DNA of 64,000 bases from positions 868,001 through 932,000 of the forward strand of contig CAVTRI010000001.1 of the NCBI GenBank assembly GCA_963737075.1. Reading direction: 5' to 3'. Under the pieces are notes generated by a model that saw only the letters and a program-made list of their open reading frames with translations, ran no database searches and was not told the DNA's origin. This document shows, piece after piece, positions 40,652 through 49,814 of this stretch. This DNA is from CAVTRI01 sp963737075. Lineage in GTDB: Bacteria; Actinomycetota; Acidimicrobiia; Acidimicrobiales; Palsa-688. How positions within the stretch are numbered: the stretch's first letter is position 1; the number at the start of each line of letters is the position of its first letter. Made by a program: the position numbers and the translations under genes.

Positions 40652-41359
40652 ATGCCCGAGCTACTGGCCAGCGTCCCCGAACGGGTCCTCGCCGTGTACG
40701 CGCATCCCGACGATCCGGACATCGGAGCCGGAGGCACCCTGGCGGCATGGGCGGCGGCCGGGGCGTCGGTGTATGTCTGCATCTGCGCCGACGGAGACAA
40801 GGGATCCGTCGACCCCGCGATGAAACCCTCCCGGCTGGTCGCCCGCCGGCGGCAGGAGGTCGCGGCGGCGGGAGCCGCGCTCGGTGTCGTGGGACACCAC
40901 TGGCTGGGCTACCGCGACGGCGAGGTGGAGGACACCGCCGAGCTGCGCGGTCGGCTGGTCGAACTGATCCGGAGCATTCAGCCCGACGCCGTCGTCGGCC
41001 CGGATCCGACCGCCGTCTTCTTCGGCCAGCACTACGCCAATCACCGGGATCACCGCAGCGTCGGCTGGGCGACCCTGGATGCAGTGTCGCCGGCCGCCTC
41101 CAACCCGCATTACTTCCCCGCGGCAGGTTCGGCGCATCGCGTACGTGTCATGTACCTGTCGGGCACGATGCAACCCGATGTGTGGGTCGACGTCACGGGG
41201 TCGATCGAGCGCAAGGCGGCGGCCATTGCGTGCCATGGCAGCCAGGTTGGCGAACCTGGCGAGTGGCTGCGCCAGGCGGTGCTCGACCGGGCCGAGCAGG
41301 CGGGACGGGACGCCGGGGTCCGCTACGCCGAATCCTTCCGGCGCCTCATTCTCGAATAA
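40652..41359 (+). CDS. LmbE/PIG-L family N-acetylglucosaminyl deacetylase
   Basis: The 235-residue zinc hydrolase has the family motif AVYAHPDDPDIGAGGTLAAW (His-x-Asp-Asp) and the third ligand in YANHRDHRSVGW. Members deacetylate GlcNAc-inositol (MshB), cleave mycothiol conjugates (Mca) or act on other GlcNAc lipids; context does not separate these. The ATG has no strong ribosome site, but it begins exactly at the homologous N-terminus and is close behind ltaE. About 170 bases without a gene follow before dinB. Confidence 0.88.
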   Translation: MPELLASVPERVLAVYAHPDDPDIGAGGTLAAWAAAGASVYVCICADGDKGSVDPAMKPSRLVARRRQEVAAAGAALGVVGHHWLGYRDGEVEDTAELRGRLVELIRSIQPDAVVGPDPTAVFFGQHYANHRDHRSVGWATLDAVSPAASNPHYFPAAGSAHRVRVMYLSGTMQPDVWVDVTGSIERKAAAIACHGSQVGEPGEWLRQAVLDRAEQAGRDAGVRYAESFRRLILE

Positions 41360-41526
41360 AAAAGGCGGCCTGGTCGAAGCCGAACGCTCGCCCAAGCGAT
41401 GATCGGCAAGCCCTACATCTGCGGCGGGCCGCCAACTACCAGGGCGTGGACTGCTCGCGAAGAGAGGGCGCCGGAAGGGCGCGAAAAGAGGGCGCCGGAT
41501 CGGGCACGTGCGGGAGACTGGCATTC

Positions 41527-42792
41527 GTGGCCGCGACGATCCTGCACGTCGACATGGACGCGTTTTACGCCGCGGTCGAGGCGCACGACCGTCCGGAGCT
41601 CGCCGGTCGGCCGCTCATCGTCGGCGGGACGGGTCGCCGTGGGGTGGTGGCCTCTTGCTCGTACGAAGCACGGGCGTGTGGAGTCCGGTCAGCGATGCCG
41701 ACCTCTCGGGCCCGGCAGCTGTGTCCGCACGCCGAGTTCATCAGCGGACGGTTCGACCGCTACCGCGAGGTGAGCGAGCAGATTCACGCCGTCTTCGCTG
41801 CGTTCACACCGGTCATAGAGCCGATCGCCTTGGACGAGGCGTTCCTGGACGTGCGTGGCGCCGTGCGGCTCTTCGGCGCACCAGCGGACATCGCCTGGGC
41901 AATCCGACGCCGCATCGGCGACGAGCTCGCCCTGTCGGCGTCGGTCGGCGTCGCCTCGAGCAAGGTGCTGGCGAAGCTGGCGTCGGAGGCCGCCAAGCCC
42001 ACGGGCACGTTGCAGGGGGTCGCACCGGGACCGGGCGTGGTGGTGGTCGAGGAAGGTGAAGAGCTTGCGTTCCTTCATCCGCACCCGATCGAAGCGCTAT
42101 GGGGAGTTGGCCCGGTGACCGCCGAGCGCCTGCGACGCCTCGGCGTCACGACCGTCGGCCAGCTGGCAGCGGTGCCGCTCGATGTGCTGGAACGCACGCT
42201 GGGCCACGCCCATGGCCGTCACCTTCACGACCTCGCTCACGGACGAGACGACCGCGAAGTCGAAGCCGACCGGCAGGTCAAGTCGGTCAGCCACGAGGAG
42301 ACCTACGCCACCGACCGATACCACCACGACGAACTGCACGCGGAAGTGGTCCGCATGGCGGACGCGGTGGCCAGTCGGCTGCGGGCGGCCGGGTTGGCCG
42401 GGCGGACCATCACCGTCAAGGTTCGCTTCGGCGATTTCACGACCATCACGCGCTCCCACAGCCTGACGCCGGCGGTGGACGCTGGCCCGGAGATCGCCGC
42501 GGTCGCCGACCGGCTGGTGCGTACCGTGGACGTGAGCCCTGGCGTGCGTCTGCTCGGGGTCGGCGTTTCGTCGCTCGCCGCCGCGCGGGTGCAAGCCGAG
42601 CAGCTTGCACTTTCTCTCGAGGGCGACCCGGGGCCACACGCAAAAGGGTGGAATGAAGCCACGGCTGCCGTCGACGCCGTCCGGCGCCGCTTCGGCGACG
42701 CCGCTCTGGCGCCGGCGACGCTCGTCGACGGCAGCGGGGTGCGGGTCAAACGGCCAGGCGACACCCAGTGGGGCCCGGTCACCCCGCCCTAG
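41527..42792 (+). CDS. dinB: DNA polymerase IV (Y family)
   Basis: DinB is an error-prone translesion polymerase. The 421-residue protein starts VAATILHVDMDAFYAAVEAH with the first catalytic Asp pair, has GVVASCSYEARACGVRSAMP, the catalytic IEPIALDEAFLDV, ALSASVGVASSKVLAKLASE, helix-hairpin-helix GVGPVTAERLRRLGV, and a little-finger domain to about residue 360. No beta-clamp-binding Q-L-x-L-F end is obvious; the tail is GDTQWGPVTPP. GTG 41527 fits homology. No LexA box is seen in the 167 bases upstream, unlike recA and lexA. Its stop codon forms the first bases of a palindromic repeat. Confidence 0.95.
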   Translation: MAATILHVDMDAFYAAVEAHDRPELAGRPLIVGGTGRRGVVASCSYEARACGVRSAMPTSRARQLCPHAEFISGRFDRYREVSEQIHAVFAAFTPVIEPIALDEAFLDVRGAVRLFGAPADIAWAIRRRIGDELALSASVGVASSKVLAKLASEAAKPTGTLQGVAPGPGVVVVEEGEELAFLHPHPIEALWGVGPVTAERLRRLGVTTVGQLAAVPLDVLERTLGHAHGRHLHDLAHGRDDREVEADRQVKSVSHEETYATDRYHHDELHAEVVRMADAVASRLRAAGLAGRTITVKVRFGDFTTITRSHSLTPAVDAGPEIAAVADRLVRTVDVSPGVRLLGVGVSSLAAARVQAEQLALSLEGDPGPHAKGWNEATAAVDAVRRRFGDAALAPATLVDGSGVRVKRPGDTQWGPVTPP

Positions 42793-42900
42793 TGGGCCGC
42801 CTGCGAACTCGGCGCCGGAAACTCGCTGTTCGATCAGGCCTCGCGACCAGGTCTTTTCATCGCCGAGTTTCCGGCGTCGAGTTTCTGGCCGGCCCACTAG
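42790..42900. repeat. palindromic dispersed repeat, copy B (about 110 bp)
   Basis: Outer arms CTAGTGGGCC and GGCCCACTAG pair perfectly, inner arms GAACTCGGCGCCGGAAACTC and CGAGTTTCCGGCGTCGAGTT pair with one mismatch and a slip, and the loop includes CCTCGCGACCAGGTCTTTTC. It is a close copy of 30363-30472. It starts at the dinB stop codon, about 120 bases before the DUF3040 gene. Confidence 0.87.
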
Positions 42901-43018
42901 GCGGCGCCCCGGGCCGATCATTTCTCGGCGTAAGGCGCCGGCCGGCCGCAAACGACCGCGTTGCTGTAAGTTGCGCGTCAGCGCGAAGATGCTCGTACGG
43001 GCACATCGGAGGTTGGCA

Positions 43019-43393
43019 GTGCCGCTGTCTGAGGACGAGAAGCGCATACTCCACCAGATCGAGCAGAACTTCTACGCGCACGATCCGGAGTCCGCGAAGC
43101 GGCTCAAGTCGACCACCCTGCCGCGCTATCTGGCCCGCAACTGCCGCTGGGCGGCGCTGGGTTTTGTCATCGGTCTGGTGGTGTTGCTCGCCTCCTTTGC
43201 GTCCAACTGGATCGTGGGGATCTTTGGCTTCGTGATCATGCTCGGCTGCGCGGTGGTCTTCACCGAAAACCTTCGCCGGATGGGCCAGCACGGCTGGCGG
43301 CAGTTGATGTCCTCGATGCGATCCCGCGACGTCGCCGGCTTGCTCGAGGAGACGCGCCAGCGACTGCGCAAGCGGTTCGGTCGCGAGGAATAG
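43019..43393 (+). CDS. DUF3040 family membrane protein
   Basis: The 124-residue protein begins MPLSEDEKRILHQIEQNFYA, the DUF3040 signature of actinobacteria, followed by two transmembrane helices (about 46-64 and 66-84; WAALGFVIGLVVLLASFASN and IVGIFGFVIMLGCAVVF) and a basic amphipathic tail ending RQRLRKRFGREE. The function is unknown; the family often lies near dinB and the division gene cluster. GGAGG lies ten bases before the GTG start. It converges with the transglutaminase gene, only three bases separating their ends. Confidence 0.9.
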   Translation: MPLSEDEKRILHQIEQNFYAHDPESAKRLKSTTLPRYLARNCRWAALGFVIGLVVLLASFASNWIVGIFGFVIMLGCAVVFTENLRRMGQHGWRQLMSSMRSRDVAGLLEETRQRLRKRFGREE

Positions 43394-43396
43394 ACC

Positions 43397-45868
43397 TCAC
43401 GCAGGCTGTAGGCGGGTCTCCCAGCTGTCAGGCGATGCGGACGTCACAGTCACCGGCTTCCACGTGAGGTTGGGGTCCGTCCACCACGCCAGCCGACGCC
43501 GCCACGACCCGACATTCCAAAGGATGCTGCCGATCTCCCGCGCCTGTGACTCGCCGATGCCTGCCAGTTCGCCTGTGGCGGGCGCGTAGACGACGGCGGA
43601 CATGGCCACCGCGAGCGGACGCATCGACGGCGGCCGTACGCCCGACGTGGCGTACAGGCGCAAGCGGAGGTCTGCGCGCGCGGCGAACTCTACGAATGTC
43701 TCGTCCTGGCGACGTCGCAGGCCGCACCACGCGAACCGCTCCGCCAATTCTCCCCACAGAACCTCTGCTTCGGTGATCTCCCCGCGCTGGGCCCGGGCTC
43801 GGCGGCGGCGCCAGCGAACCCGGCGGGCCGCCACCCCGGCGAGCACCCAGCCGACTGCGCCGAGGGCGAGCGCCGCGAGCACCAGCGCGAAGGCGATCCA
43901 CCCGTTGCCCCCGTCCGACGTTCCCGACGTGGCCGACTGCTGCGCCGACGATGCACCGAGCGGATGGGCTCCGTGAATCGAAAGCTTCTGAGAGGTCGGC
44001 GTCGATGAGATGAACGGCACGGCCGGGATGTTGAACGCCTCCGTCCCGCCGGTCCCGCCGCTGTAACTCTGGGCCTGTGGGTCGACGCTGCCATTGGTCG
44101 GCTCGAACGGCACCCATCCGATACCGGGGAAGTACACCTCGGGCCAGGTGTGGGCGTCGGCATCGGTGACCTGGTAGGTGTTCCCGCCGACCAGGATTCC
44201 GGTAGCGAAGCCGTAGGCCAGCCGCGTCGGTAGCCCGACGAGGCGAGCGAGGACGGCGTAGGAGCCGGCGAACTGCTGGCAGAATCCTGTGCGTGTCGTG
44301 AACAGGAAGTCGGTCAGCGACCGCATCCCGTAGCCGGTGTCAGGGGGGTTGAGGCTGTAGTGGAACAGCGGGCCCTGGAAGTAGTTCTGCAGCGCGATCG
44401 CCTTGTCGTACTCCGTCGTCTTGCCAGCGACGATGGAGTCCGCCAGCTGCCGAACTTGGGGGGGGACGTTCGCCGGCAGCTGCAGATCGGGGGCTAATTG
44501 CGCGGCGGACACCGGCCCCGCTTTTTCGAGCTTGGCGGGGCTGAGGCTCGCCAAGGTTTCCAGCGACGTCACCTGATAGTCGAGGCCGTCAGCAGTGGGG
44601 TGCGACGTGAGGAGACTTCCCGACACCGGGTCATAGGAGACGCGGCCGCCGCCCTGCACGGAGAGGGGGTTGAAGGCCGCCGGCAGCCACACGGACTGGA
44701 GCTGCTGGATACGGAAGTGCTCGCTGACGAGCTGCGTACCTGGCTGGGGGGCGCTGACACCCGGAAGTCGGACGTGGAATCCCTGGTAGGAGTTGGTGGA
44801 CACCCAATCCTGGCCGGTGAACGTGTTCAACGACGTGAGCCGCCAATACGACGCCACTGAGCTCTCAACGGTGAACACCGGGGTGTTGGACTCGTCGATC
44901 AGGCGGGCGTGAAGGTCGACGATTGGATTGCTCACCTGACGGAAGCCGCCCCCGCCCCCGAACCCCCCGCGCCATCCGAGCACGCCGTGGCCCTCGCTCT
45001 GGGGAAGCACGGGGACGATGACCAGGCCGCCGAGCAGGGCGACAGAGGCGACGCCGAGCCCGACCACCGCCGACCAGTTGCGCGCGCCGTGACGACGGTT
45101 GGCGAACCATGGCAGCGGTCGCTGCCCGACCGTGCTCTGGTGAGCGAGCAAGAAGCCCAAGAGCGCCGCCACCTCGACCACGGTTGCCGTCACCCGCCCC
45201 GAAATGGTGCCCAGCACCGAGCAGGTGACGAAGAGCATCGCTCCCGGCGCGGCCCCCTGCAGCCCCGAGCCGACCCGGAACGCCAGCCAGTCGCCGAAGA
45301 GAGCGACAAGCCCAACCCCGCAGACGACCAGCAACTCGAACCCCGTGGTGAGCGAAGCGGGAGCGACACTGGACTGGAAGTCCGACGGGAAGCGCTGCAG
45401 GGCATCCGCGATCGCGCGCCACGTGTGCCCAGCGGGCAGGCCGAGCCACGTTGCCCTCGGAACGACGGTCCAAATCGTCAACAAGAAGACCGTCGCCAGG
45501 CCGGCGACCATCGCCGTGGCTGGATGCCAACCTCGGCGCCGCCCGAACCACGCCACAAGGTGGACGCCGCAGGCGACAACGAAAACCGGCGCCACCCAGC
45601 CGTAACCGACGAACACCCGAAAGAACCCGCCGGCAGACACGAGAGTGAGCGCCGTGAGCGCCAGCGTGGCGCCAGGCGCGGCTTCAGTAGGGTCGATCGA
45701 TGGGCCACGGGCTCGGCGCGACGCCCGGGGCGGCGGTGGCAGCGGCGGTGCTCGCCGCACGGGCGCACGTGGCGGCGCGGCGACCGTCACCAGAGGATAT
45801 CCAGAAGCAGCATCAGGCGCACTCAGTGCACCACCGTGACTCTCGCCGGGGCGTGCGCGCGTTCCCAT
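43397..45868 (-). CDS. TgpA-like transmembrane transglutaminase-domain protein
   Basis: The 823-residue protein has a Pro/Arg-rich start, about six transmembrane segments (about 70-290, DUF3488-like), an extracytoplasmic transglutaminase core, a further membrane span (about 665-690) and a DUF4129-like cytoplasmic end. The Cys-His-Asp triad is in RTGFCQQFAGSYAVLARLVG, DADAHTWPEVYF and GWVPFEPTNG. Family members are cell-surface cysteine peptidase-like enzymes whose substrates are mostly unknown. The ATG at 45868 overlaps the DUF58 gene by 46 bases; GTG 45790 is an alternative. With the DUF58 and MoxR genes upstream it forms a conserved three-gene operon. Confidence 0.88.
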   Translation of the reverse strand: MGTRARPGESHGGALSAPDAASGYPLVTVAAPPRAPVRRAPPLPPPPRASRRARGPSIDPTEAAPGATLALTALTLVSAGGFFRVFVGYGWVAPVFVVACGVHLVAWFGRRRGWHPATAMVAGLATVFLLTIWTVVPRATWLGLPAGHTWRAIADALQRFPSDFQSSVAPASLTTGFELLVVCGVGLVALFGDWLAFRVGSGLQGAAPGAMLFVTCSVLGTISGRVTATVVEVAALLGFLLAHQSTVGQRPLPWFANRRHGARNWSAVVGLGVASVALLGGLVIVPVLPQSEGHGVLGWRGGFGGGGGFRQVSNPIVDLHARLIDESNTPVFTVESSVASYWRLTSLNTFTGQDWVSTNSYQGFHVRLPGVSAPQPGTQLVSEHFRIQQLQSVWLPAAFNPLSVQGGGRVSYDPVSGSLLTSHPTADGLDYQVTSLETLASLSPAKLEKAGPVSAAQLAPDLQLPANVPPQVRQLADSIVAGKTTEYDKAIALQNYFQGPLFHYSLNPPDTGYGMRSLTDFLFTTRTGFCQQFAGSYAVLARLVGLPTRLAYGFATGILVGGNTYQVTDADAHTWPEVYFPGIGWVPFEPTNGSVDPQAQSYSGGTGGTEAFNIPAVPFISSTPTSQKLSIHGAHPLGASSAQQSATSGTSDGGNGWIAFALVLAALALGAVGWVLAGVAARRVRWRRRRARAQRGEITEAEVLWGELAERFAWCGLRRRQDETFVEFAARADLRLRLYATSGVRPPSMRPLAVAMSAVVYAPATGELAGIGESQAREIGSILWNVGSWRRRLAWWTDPNLTWKPVTVTSASPDSWETRLQPA

Positions 45869-47046
45869 GCGGCCGCGAACGACTCCCGACCGGCCACAGT
45901 CACGATCGTCGCCGGCACCCGGCCGCCGTGCGCAGCCCCGGCTGGGCGTGACCCGGCCGGGCGGGCCCCGGCCGCGCCGGGACGACCTTCCACGATGACC
46001 ACCGTCGCTGCTCCAGCGGGCCCCAGCCGGGCCGCAGCGACCAGGTCGGCGTCAGATGCCGCGCTGCTCGTGATCGCCACGACCGTCCCGGCCCGGCCGG
46101 GCTCGATCGGCCCCAGAAGTCCGGCCAGGTTGCCGCCGTGGTGGGGTGCTGCGGCGGCCAGCTCATCGAGGAGACGCCGCTCATGGGCGGCCGAAGAGCC
46201 GTAGCCGGTGTCCACCCCGGCAGTGGTGACCAACCGTACCTGCGATTGGGCCCGAATCCCCGCCGCAGCCACGCTCGCGGCGGCCGACAACGCGGTCTCG
46301 ATCGCATCCCCTCGGTAGAGATCGCGCCGCAGGTCCACGGCCACGGTCAGCCGGCCCCGCCACGCCGTCTCCTCCTGGCGGATCATGAGCTCATCGAGGC
46401 GCGCGGTCGACGCCCAGTGCACATGGCGGAGGTCATCCCCGCTGCGGTACTCCCGGATGGCGAAGAATTCCTCGCCCTGCACCCCGAGGACCGGCGAACC
46501 GCTGCTGTGCTGCCGGTCGGTGCCCGCACCTCGGCCCGGTGGGCGCACCATCTGGATCGGGGGGTGCACGACCAGCCGGTCCCGCGCGGCGGCGACCCGG
46601 CGGACCCGAGCCAGTCCGAACGGGTCTGTCAGCTCCGCGGAGAGCGGGCCGAGCGGGAACACTCCCCGCCGCTCGGTGGGAAGCTGATACGCCGCCCGGG
46701 CGCGTTCGCCCGGCTCCAAGGGCGCCACCAGATATCCCGCCCAGCGGCTCCCATCGTCGAACGGGTCGCTGAGCGTCACGACCGGCGAGCGGCGGGCCCC
46801 GCCGTTGCAGACGGTCAGCTCCGCCCGTGCCGAGCCACCAGCAGGCACCCGTTGCGGGCGTACGCGACGTGTCGCCTCGATCGGCCAGTTGCGGCCGCGT
46901 ACCCAGACAACGCTGGCCAGCACGAGGACGCCGGCCGCGACCGACAGCGGGTACAGCTCCTGCACGCCGAACAGCCCGCCCCCGGCCGCCATCCCTCCGG
47001 CGACGGCCAGGAGCGTCAGGCCCCGGCGGGTGAGCACGACTCCCAC
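45823..47046 (-). CDS. DUF58 domain protein (MoxR-associated)
   Basis: A 407-residue protein with two N-terminal membrane helices (about 8-52), a beta-rich segment with ELTVCNGGARRSPVVTLSD, and the DUF58 motif GEEFFAIREYRSGDDLRHVH followed by WASTARLDELMIRQEE. A vWA-like fold follows (LTVAVDLRRDLY). Such proteins act with MoxR ATPases, proposed as chaperone modules for cell-surface or metal-dependent enzymes. The GTG start lies 11 bases after the moxR stop. Confidence 0.88.
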   Translation of the reverse strand: MGVVLTRRGLTLLAVAGGMAAGGGLFGVQELYPLSVAAGVLVLASVVWVRGRNWPIEATRRVRPQRVPAGGSARAELTVCNGGARRSPVVTLSDPFDDGSRWAGYLVAPLEPGERARAAYQLPTERRGVFPLGPLSAELTDPFGLARVRRVAAARDRLVVHPPIQMVRPPGRGAGTDRQHSSGSPVLGVQGEEFFAIREYRSGDDLRHVHWASTARLDELMIRQEETAWRGRLTVAVDLRRDLYRGDAIETALSAAASVAAAGIRAQSQVRLVTTAGVDTGYGSSAAHERRLLDELAAAAPHHGGNLAGLLGPIEPGRAGTVVAITSSAASDADLVAAARLGPAGAATVVIVEGRPGAAGARPAGSRPAGAAHGGRVPATIVTVAGRESFAAAWERAHAPARVTVVH

Positions 47047-47057
47047 CGAGTGGTCAC

Positions 47058-48035
47058 TTAGGTGCCGCGGCCGGAAGGTACCGGGACCGATCGAATGACG
47101 TCCTCGAGGACGTCGGCCACCTCCGCGCCGCTGAGATGGGCCTCAGGCGACAGGACGAGACGGTGCTCGAGCACGGGGCACACGAGCGCCTTGATGTCGT
47201 CCGGAATCACATACTCCCGCCCGCAGCTAGCCGCCAGGGCCCGGGAGGCCCGCTGGAGGCCCAACGCGCCGCGCGGCGACATGCCCAGAGCGAATGCGGG
47301 GTGGCGGCGGGTGGCGGTTGCCAGGTCGATGATGTACGCCTTCAGGGGCGGTGCGACGTGCACGGCGTTGACCACGCGGACCAGGTCTTGCACGTCGGCA
47401 GGGGAGGCGACCGGATGGAGGGTCCCGGCCGACGATCCGGTGGCGTTTTGGTCCAGCATGGAGATCTCGGCGCCCCGGTCGGGGTATCCCATCCGTACCC
47501 GGAGCAGGAACCGGTCCAGCTGGCTCTCCGGGAGCGGGTAGGTACCCTCATGCTCGATCGGGTTCTGCGTGGCCATCACCACGAACGGCATCGGCAGCGC
47601 GTACGTCTGCCGGTCGACAGTGACCTGGCGCTCCTCCATTGCTTCCAGGAGCGCGGCCTGCGTCTTCGGTGACGCCCGGTTGAGCTCGTCGGCGAGGACG
47701 ATGTTGGCGAACACCCCGCCGGGCCGGAAGGTGAAGGTGCTGTTGTTGCGGTCGTAGACGCTGACGCCGGTGACATCTGACGGCAACAGGTCCGGCGTGA
47801 ACTGGATGCGCTGCCACTCGAGGTCCAGCGAGCGGGCCAGCGCCTTCGCCAGGCTCGTCTTGCCCACCCCGGGTACGTCCTCCACGAGAAGATGCCCCTC
47901 CGAAACCAGGCACATGAGTGCGAGGCGGATCACCGGCTCCTTGCCGAGGAGGGCCCGGGAGACATTGGCGACGATTCCGTCGAAGACTTCGGCGAACCCG
48001 CCAACTGTGCCGGTTGCCGCGGTTTGTGTTGCCAC
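47058..48035 (-). CDS. MoxR family AAA+ ATPase
   Basis: The 325-residue ATPase has Walker A in VEDVPGVGKTSLAKALARSL, Walker B and the MoxR motif in NIVLADELNRASPKTQAALL, sensor region VVMATQNPIEHEGTYPLPES with QLDRFLLRVRMGYP, and a helical C-terminal lid (SPRGALGLQRASRALAA). It is the first gene of the minus-strand operon with DUF58 and transglutaminase genes. A GGGAGG site lies upstream of the GTG start. Confidence 0.93.
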   Translation of the reverse strand: MATQTAATGTVGGFAEVFDGIVANVSRALLGKEPVIRLALMCLVSEGHLLVEDVPGVGKTSLAKALARSLDLEWQRIQFTPDLLPSDVTGVSVYDRNNSTFTFRPGGVFANIVLADELNRASPKTQAALLEAMEERQVTVDRQTYALPMPFVVMATQNPIEHEGTYPLPESQLDRFLLRVRMGYPDRGAEISMLDQNATGSSAGTLHPVASPADVQDLVRVVNAVHVAPPLKAYIIDLATATRRHPAFALGMSPRGALGLQRASRALAASCGREYVIPDDIKALVCPVLEHRLVLSPEAHLSGAEVADVLEDVIRSVPVPSGRGT

Positions 48036-48133
48036 TCAACCTCCCTCCGGCAACCCTAGGAGCAGCGTACAGCGTGACGGGATTGACCCCGACCGGGCCG
48101 GCGCCACCGGGCGCGGCCTTTTAAGGTACGGAT

Positions 48134-48457
48134 GTGCCGGCCGAATCGCTTGGCGTCACCGCGCCCGCCGTGGCGGCGCTCGCCCGCCGGCCGTCGCTGT
48201 GGCCCACCGCGATTGGCACCGCGTGGCGATTGGCGGCACCCGGATGGTGGAGGAGGTGGCCGCCGCTTCCGGTCCCGGACCCGGCGTACCGCCGCTTTCG
48301 CTCCCAGACCATGTTCGGAGGCGACGGCGGCCAGCCGTTGGGTCCCTCGGAGCTGCTCGAGTACCTCGTTTGGTGCCGTGAGCAGCGGCGCGCCGGCTCG
48401 ATCGGGAGGCACGCGAAACGCCCCGAAACGCCAGGATCGTCTCAGTACCGGGGCTAG
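48134..48457 (+). CDS. conserved actinobacterial hypothetical protein
   Basis: This 107-residue protein starts at GTG. Its middle, AARRPSLW-type ALARRPSLWPTAIGTAWRLA, GWWRRWPPLPVPDPAYRRFR and LLEYLVWCREQRRAG, matches a small actinobacterial family of unknown function that I recognise by the W-W-R-x-x-P-x-L-P-V-P-D-P pattern. It is rich in Trp, Arg and Pro, with no membrane helix. It is divergent from moxR and lies 89 bases before the HNH gene. Confidence 0.7.
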   Translation: MPAESLGVTAPAVAALARRPSLWPTAIGTAWRLAAPGWWRRWPPLPVPDPAYRRFRSQTMFGGDGGQPLGPSELLEYLVWCREQRRAGSIGRHAKRPETPGSSQYRG

Positions 48458-48546
48458 TCTTTCCCCGTGGTTGTGCCCGCGAAGACGAACCCCGTGCCTC
48501 GCCGGCCGGCGCCACAACCGGGGACGCGGAGTAGGTAGGGGGCACG

Positions 48547-49059
48547 ATGTCGCAGGCGCTCGTGCTCAATGTCACGTACGAGCCCCTGTGTGTCGTGTCC
48601 ACTCGCCGAGCCCTGTTGCTCAGCTACGACGGCAAGGCGGAGGTCGTCCACCACACCGAGCGCGTGTGGCATTCGCCGCGCACCCAGCTGGCCGAACCAT
48701 CGGTGGTCCGGCTCGTCTACTACGTGAAGGTTCCCTACCAGGCGCGGGTGGCGCTCAACAGGCGGGCGGTGTTCGCCCGTGACGAACACCGTTGTCAGTA
48801 CTGCGGCGCGTCGGCCGAAAACATCGACCACGTCATCCCACGCAGCCGAGGCGGCTTGCACGTCTGGGACAACGTGGTGGCCGCCTGTCGGCCGTGCAAC
48901 AGCCGCAAACGGGACCGGTTGCTCGAGGAGAGCGGTATGCATTTGCGCCGCAAACCCTCGATCCCCCGGACCCGCGCCTGGATTCTGGTCGCCGGAGGAT
49001 TGGTGCGCCCCGACTGGGAGCCCTACCTGTCGGCGGCGTCTGCCGGCCTGTCCGCTTGA
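48547..49059 (+). CDS. HNH endonuclease family protein
   Basis: A 170-residue protein. The N-terminal half (SQALVLNVTYEPLCVVSTRR, ALLLSYDGKAEVV) is typical of a common actinobacterial HNH protein. The HNH core has CQYCGASAENIDHVIPRSRG with the second Cys pair in ACRPCNSRKRDRLL, giving a four-Cys zinc site and the catalytic D-H. GGGCACG separates a weak ribosome site from the ATG. It is not accompanied by a restriction or phage gene. The function (repair, defence or other) is unknown. Confidence 0.88.
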   Translation: MSQALVLNVTYEPLCVVSTRRALLLSYDGKAEVVHHTERVWHSPRTQLAEPSVVRLVYYVKVPYQARVALNRRAVFARDEHRCQYCGASAENIDHVIPRSRGGLHVWDNVVAACRPCNSRKRDRLLEESGMHLRRKPSIPRTRAWILVAGGLVRPDWEPYLSAASAGLSA

Positions 49060-49066
49060 TGCCTTC

Positions 49067-49804
49067 TTGAGAAAAGCCTGGCCGTCGCGGTGGGACGGTC
49101 CCGACTGGCAACTGGAGGTCGCACGGGGCCCGGCTACTTCGCTCCACGCCGGCGCCGCAGCGCTGATCGCGAGCGGCGGCAGTGCGGCGGCGTTGGTGCG
49201 GGTGGCGGAAGCCACGTCCCGGTCACTCGTGCTCGGAAGCAGCCAGCCGGACGCTCACGCCGACCGAGCCCGGCTGGCAGCGGCCGGCATCTCGCTGGCC
49301 CGACGCCGGAGTGGCGGCGGGGCGGTCTTGGTGGGACCGGGCGAATGCCTGTGGGTGGACGTGGTGGTCCCTGCCGACGCTCCGGGGTGGGATCCGGATA
49401 TCCGGTCCGCCTCGGTGTGGATCGGGCGTCGCTGGGTGGAGGCGCTCCGCGATGTCGGTGTCGCCGGGGCGGACGCCTGGGCGGGCGGCATGGACCGACG
49501 GCCATGGTCCGACCGGGTGTGCTTCGCCGGGGTGGGACCGGGTGAGGTCCTGTTCGGTAGCAGGAAGCTGGTCGGGGTCGCACAGCGGAGAACGCGTTCG
49601 GGCGCGCTCTTTCAATGTGCCGTGCCCCTCCGCTGGCGTCCGGCGGACCTGGCGTCGGTTCTCGCTCTTTCCGAGGTCTCGAGAGCGGCGCTTGCCGAAG
49701 ACCTGGCCGACGCGGCGAGCACGATCACGCCCGCCGTCGCCGCCACCCTCCCGGCGGCATTGCGCGATCGGCTCCGAGCGGCGGCCGCCGAGAACCTGCC
49801 ATGA
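49067..49804 (+). CDS. lipoate-protein ligase A-like protein
   Basis: The 245-residue protein belongs to the biotin/lipoate ligase (LplA/LipB) fold. SLVLGSSQPDAHADRARLAA and ISLARRRSGGGAVLVGPGEC match the conserved R-R-x-S-G-G-G-A-V lipoate-site motif, and FGSRKLVGVAQRRTRSGALF carries the catalytic Lys region. The start is uncertain: TTG 49067 is the only usual start near the homologous N-terminus. Whether it transfers lipoate or octanoate, or is a diverged homolog, is not clear. Confidence 0.78.
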   Translation: MRKAWPSRWDGPDWQLEVARGPATSLHAGAAALIASGGSAAALVRVAEATSRSLVLGSSQPDAHADRARLAAAGISLARRRSGGGAVLVGPGECLWVDVVVPADAPGWDPDIRSASVWIGRRWVEALRDVGVAGADAWAGGMDRRPWSDRVCFAGVGPGEVLFGSRKLVGVAQRRTRSGALFQCAVPLRWRPADLASVLALSEVSRAALAEDLADAASTITPAVAATLPAALRDRLRAAAAENLP

Positions 49805-49814
49805 TCCTCGTCCG

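Noticed and set aside
40606..41526. N-terminal extension of dinB through the LmbE gene
   Set aside because: The frame is open but reads as Arg/Gly-rich noise across a well-conserved deacetylase in another frame; DinB homology begins at 41527.
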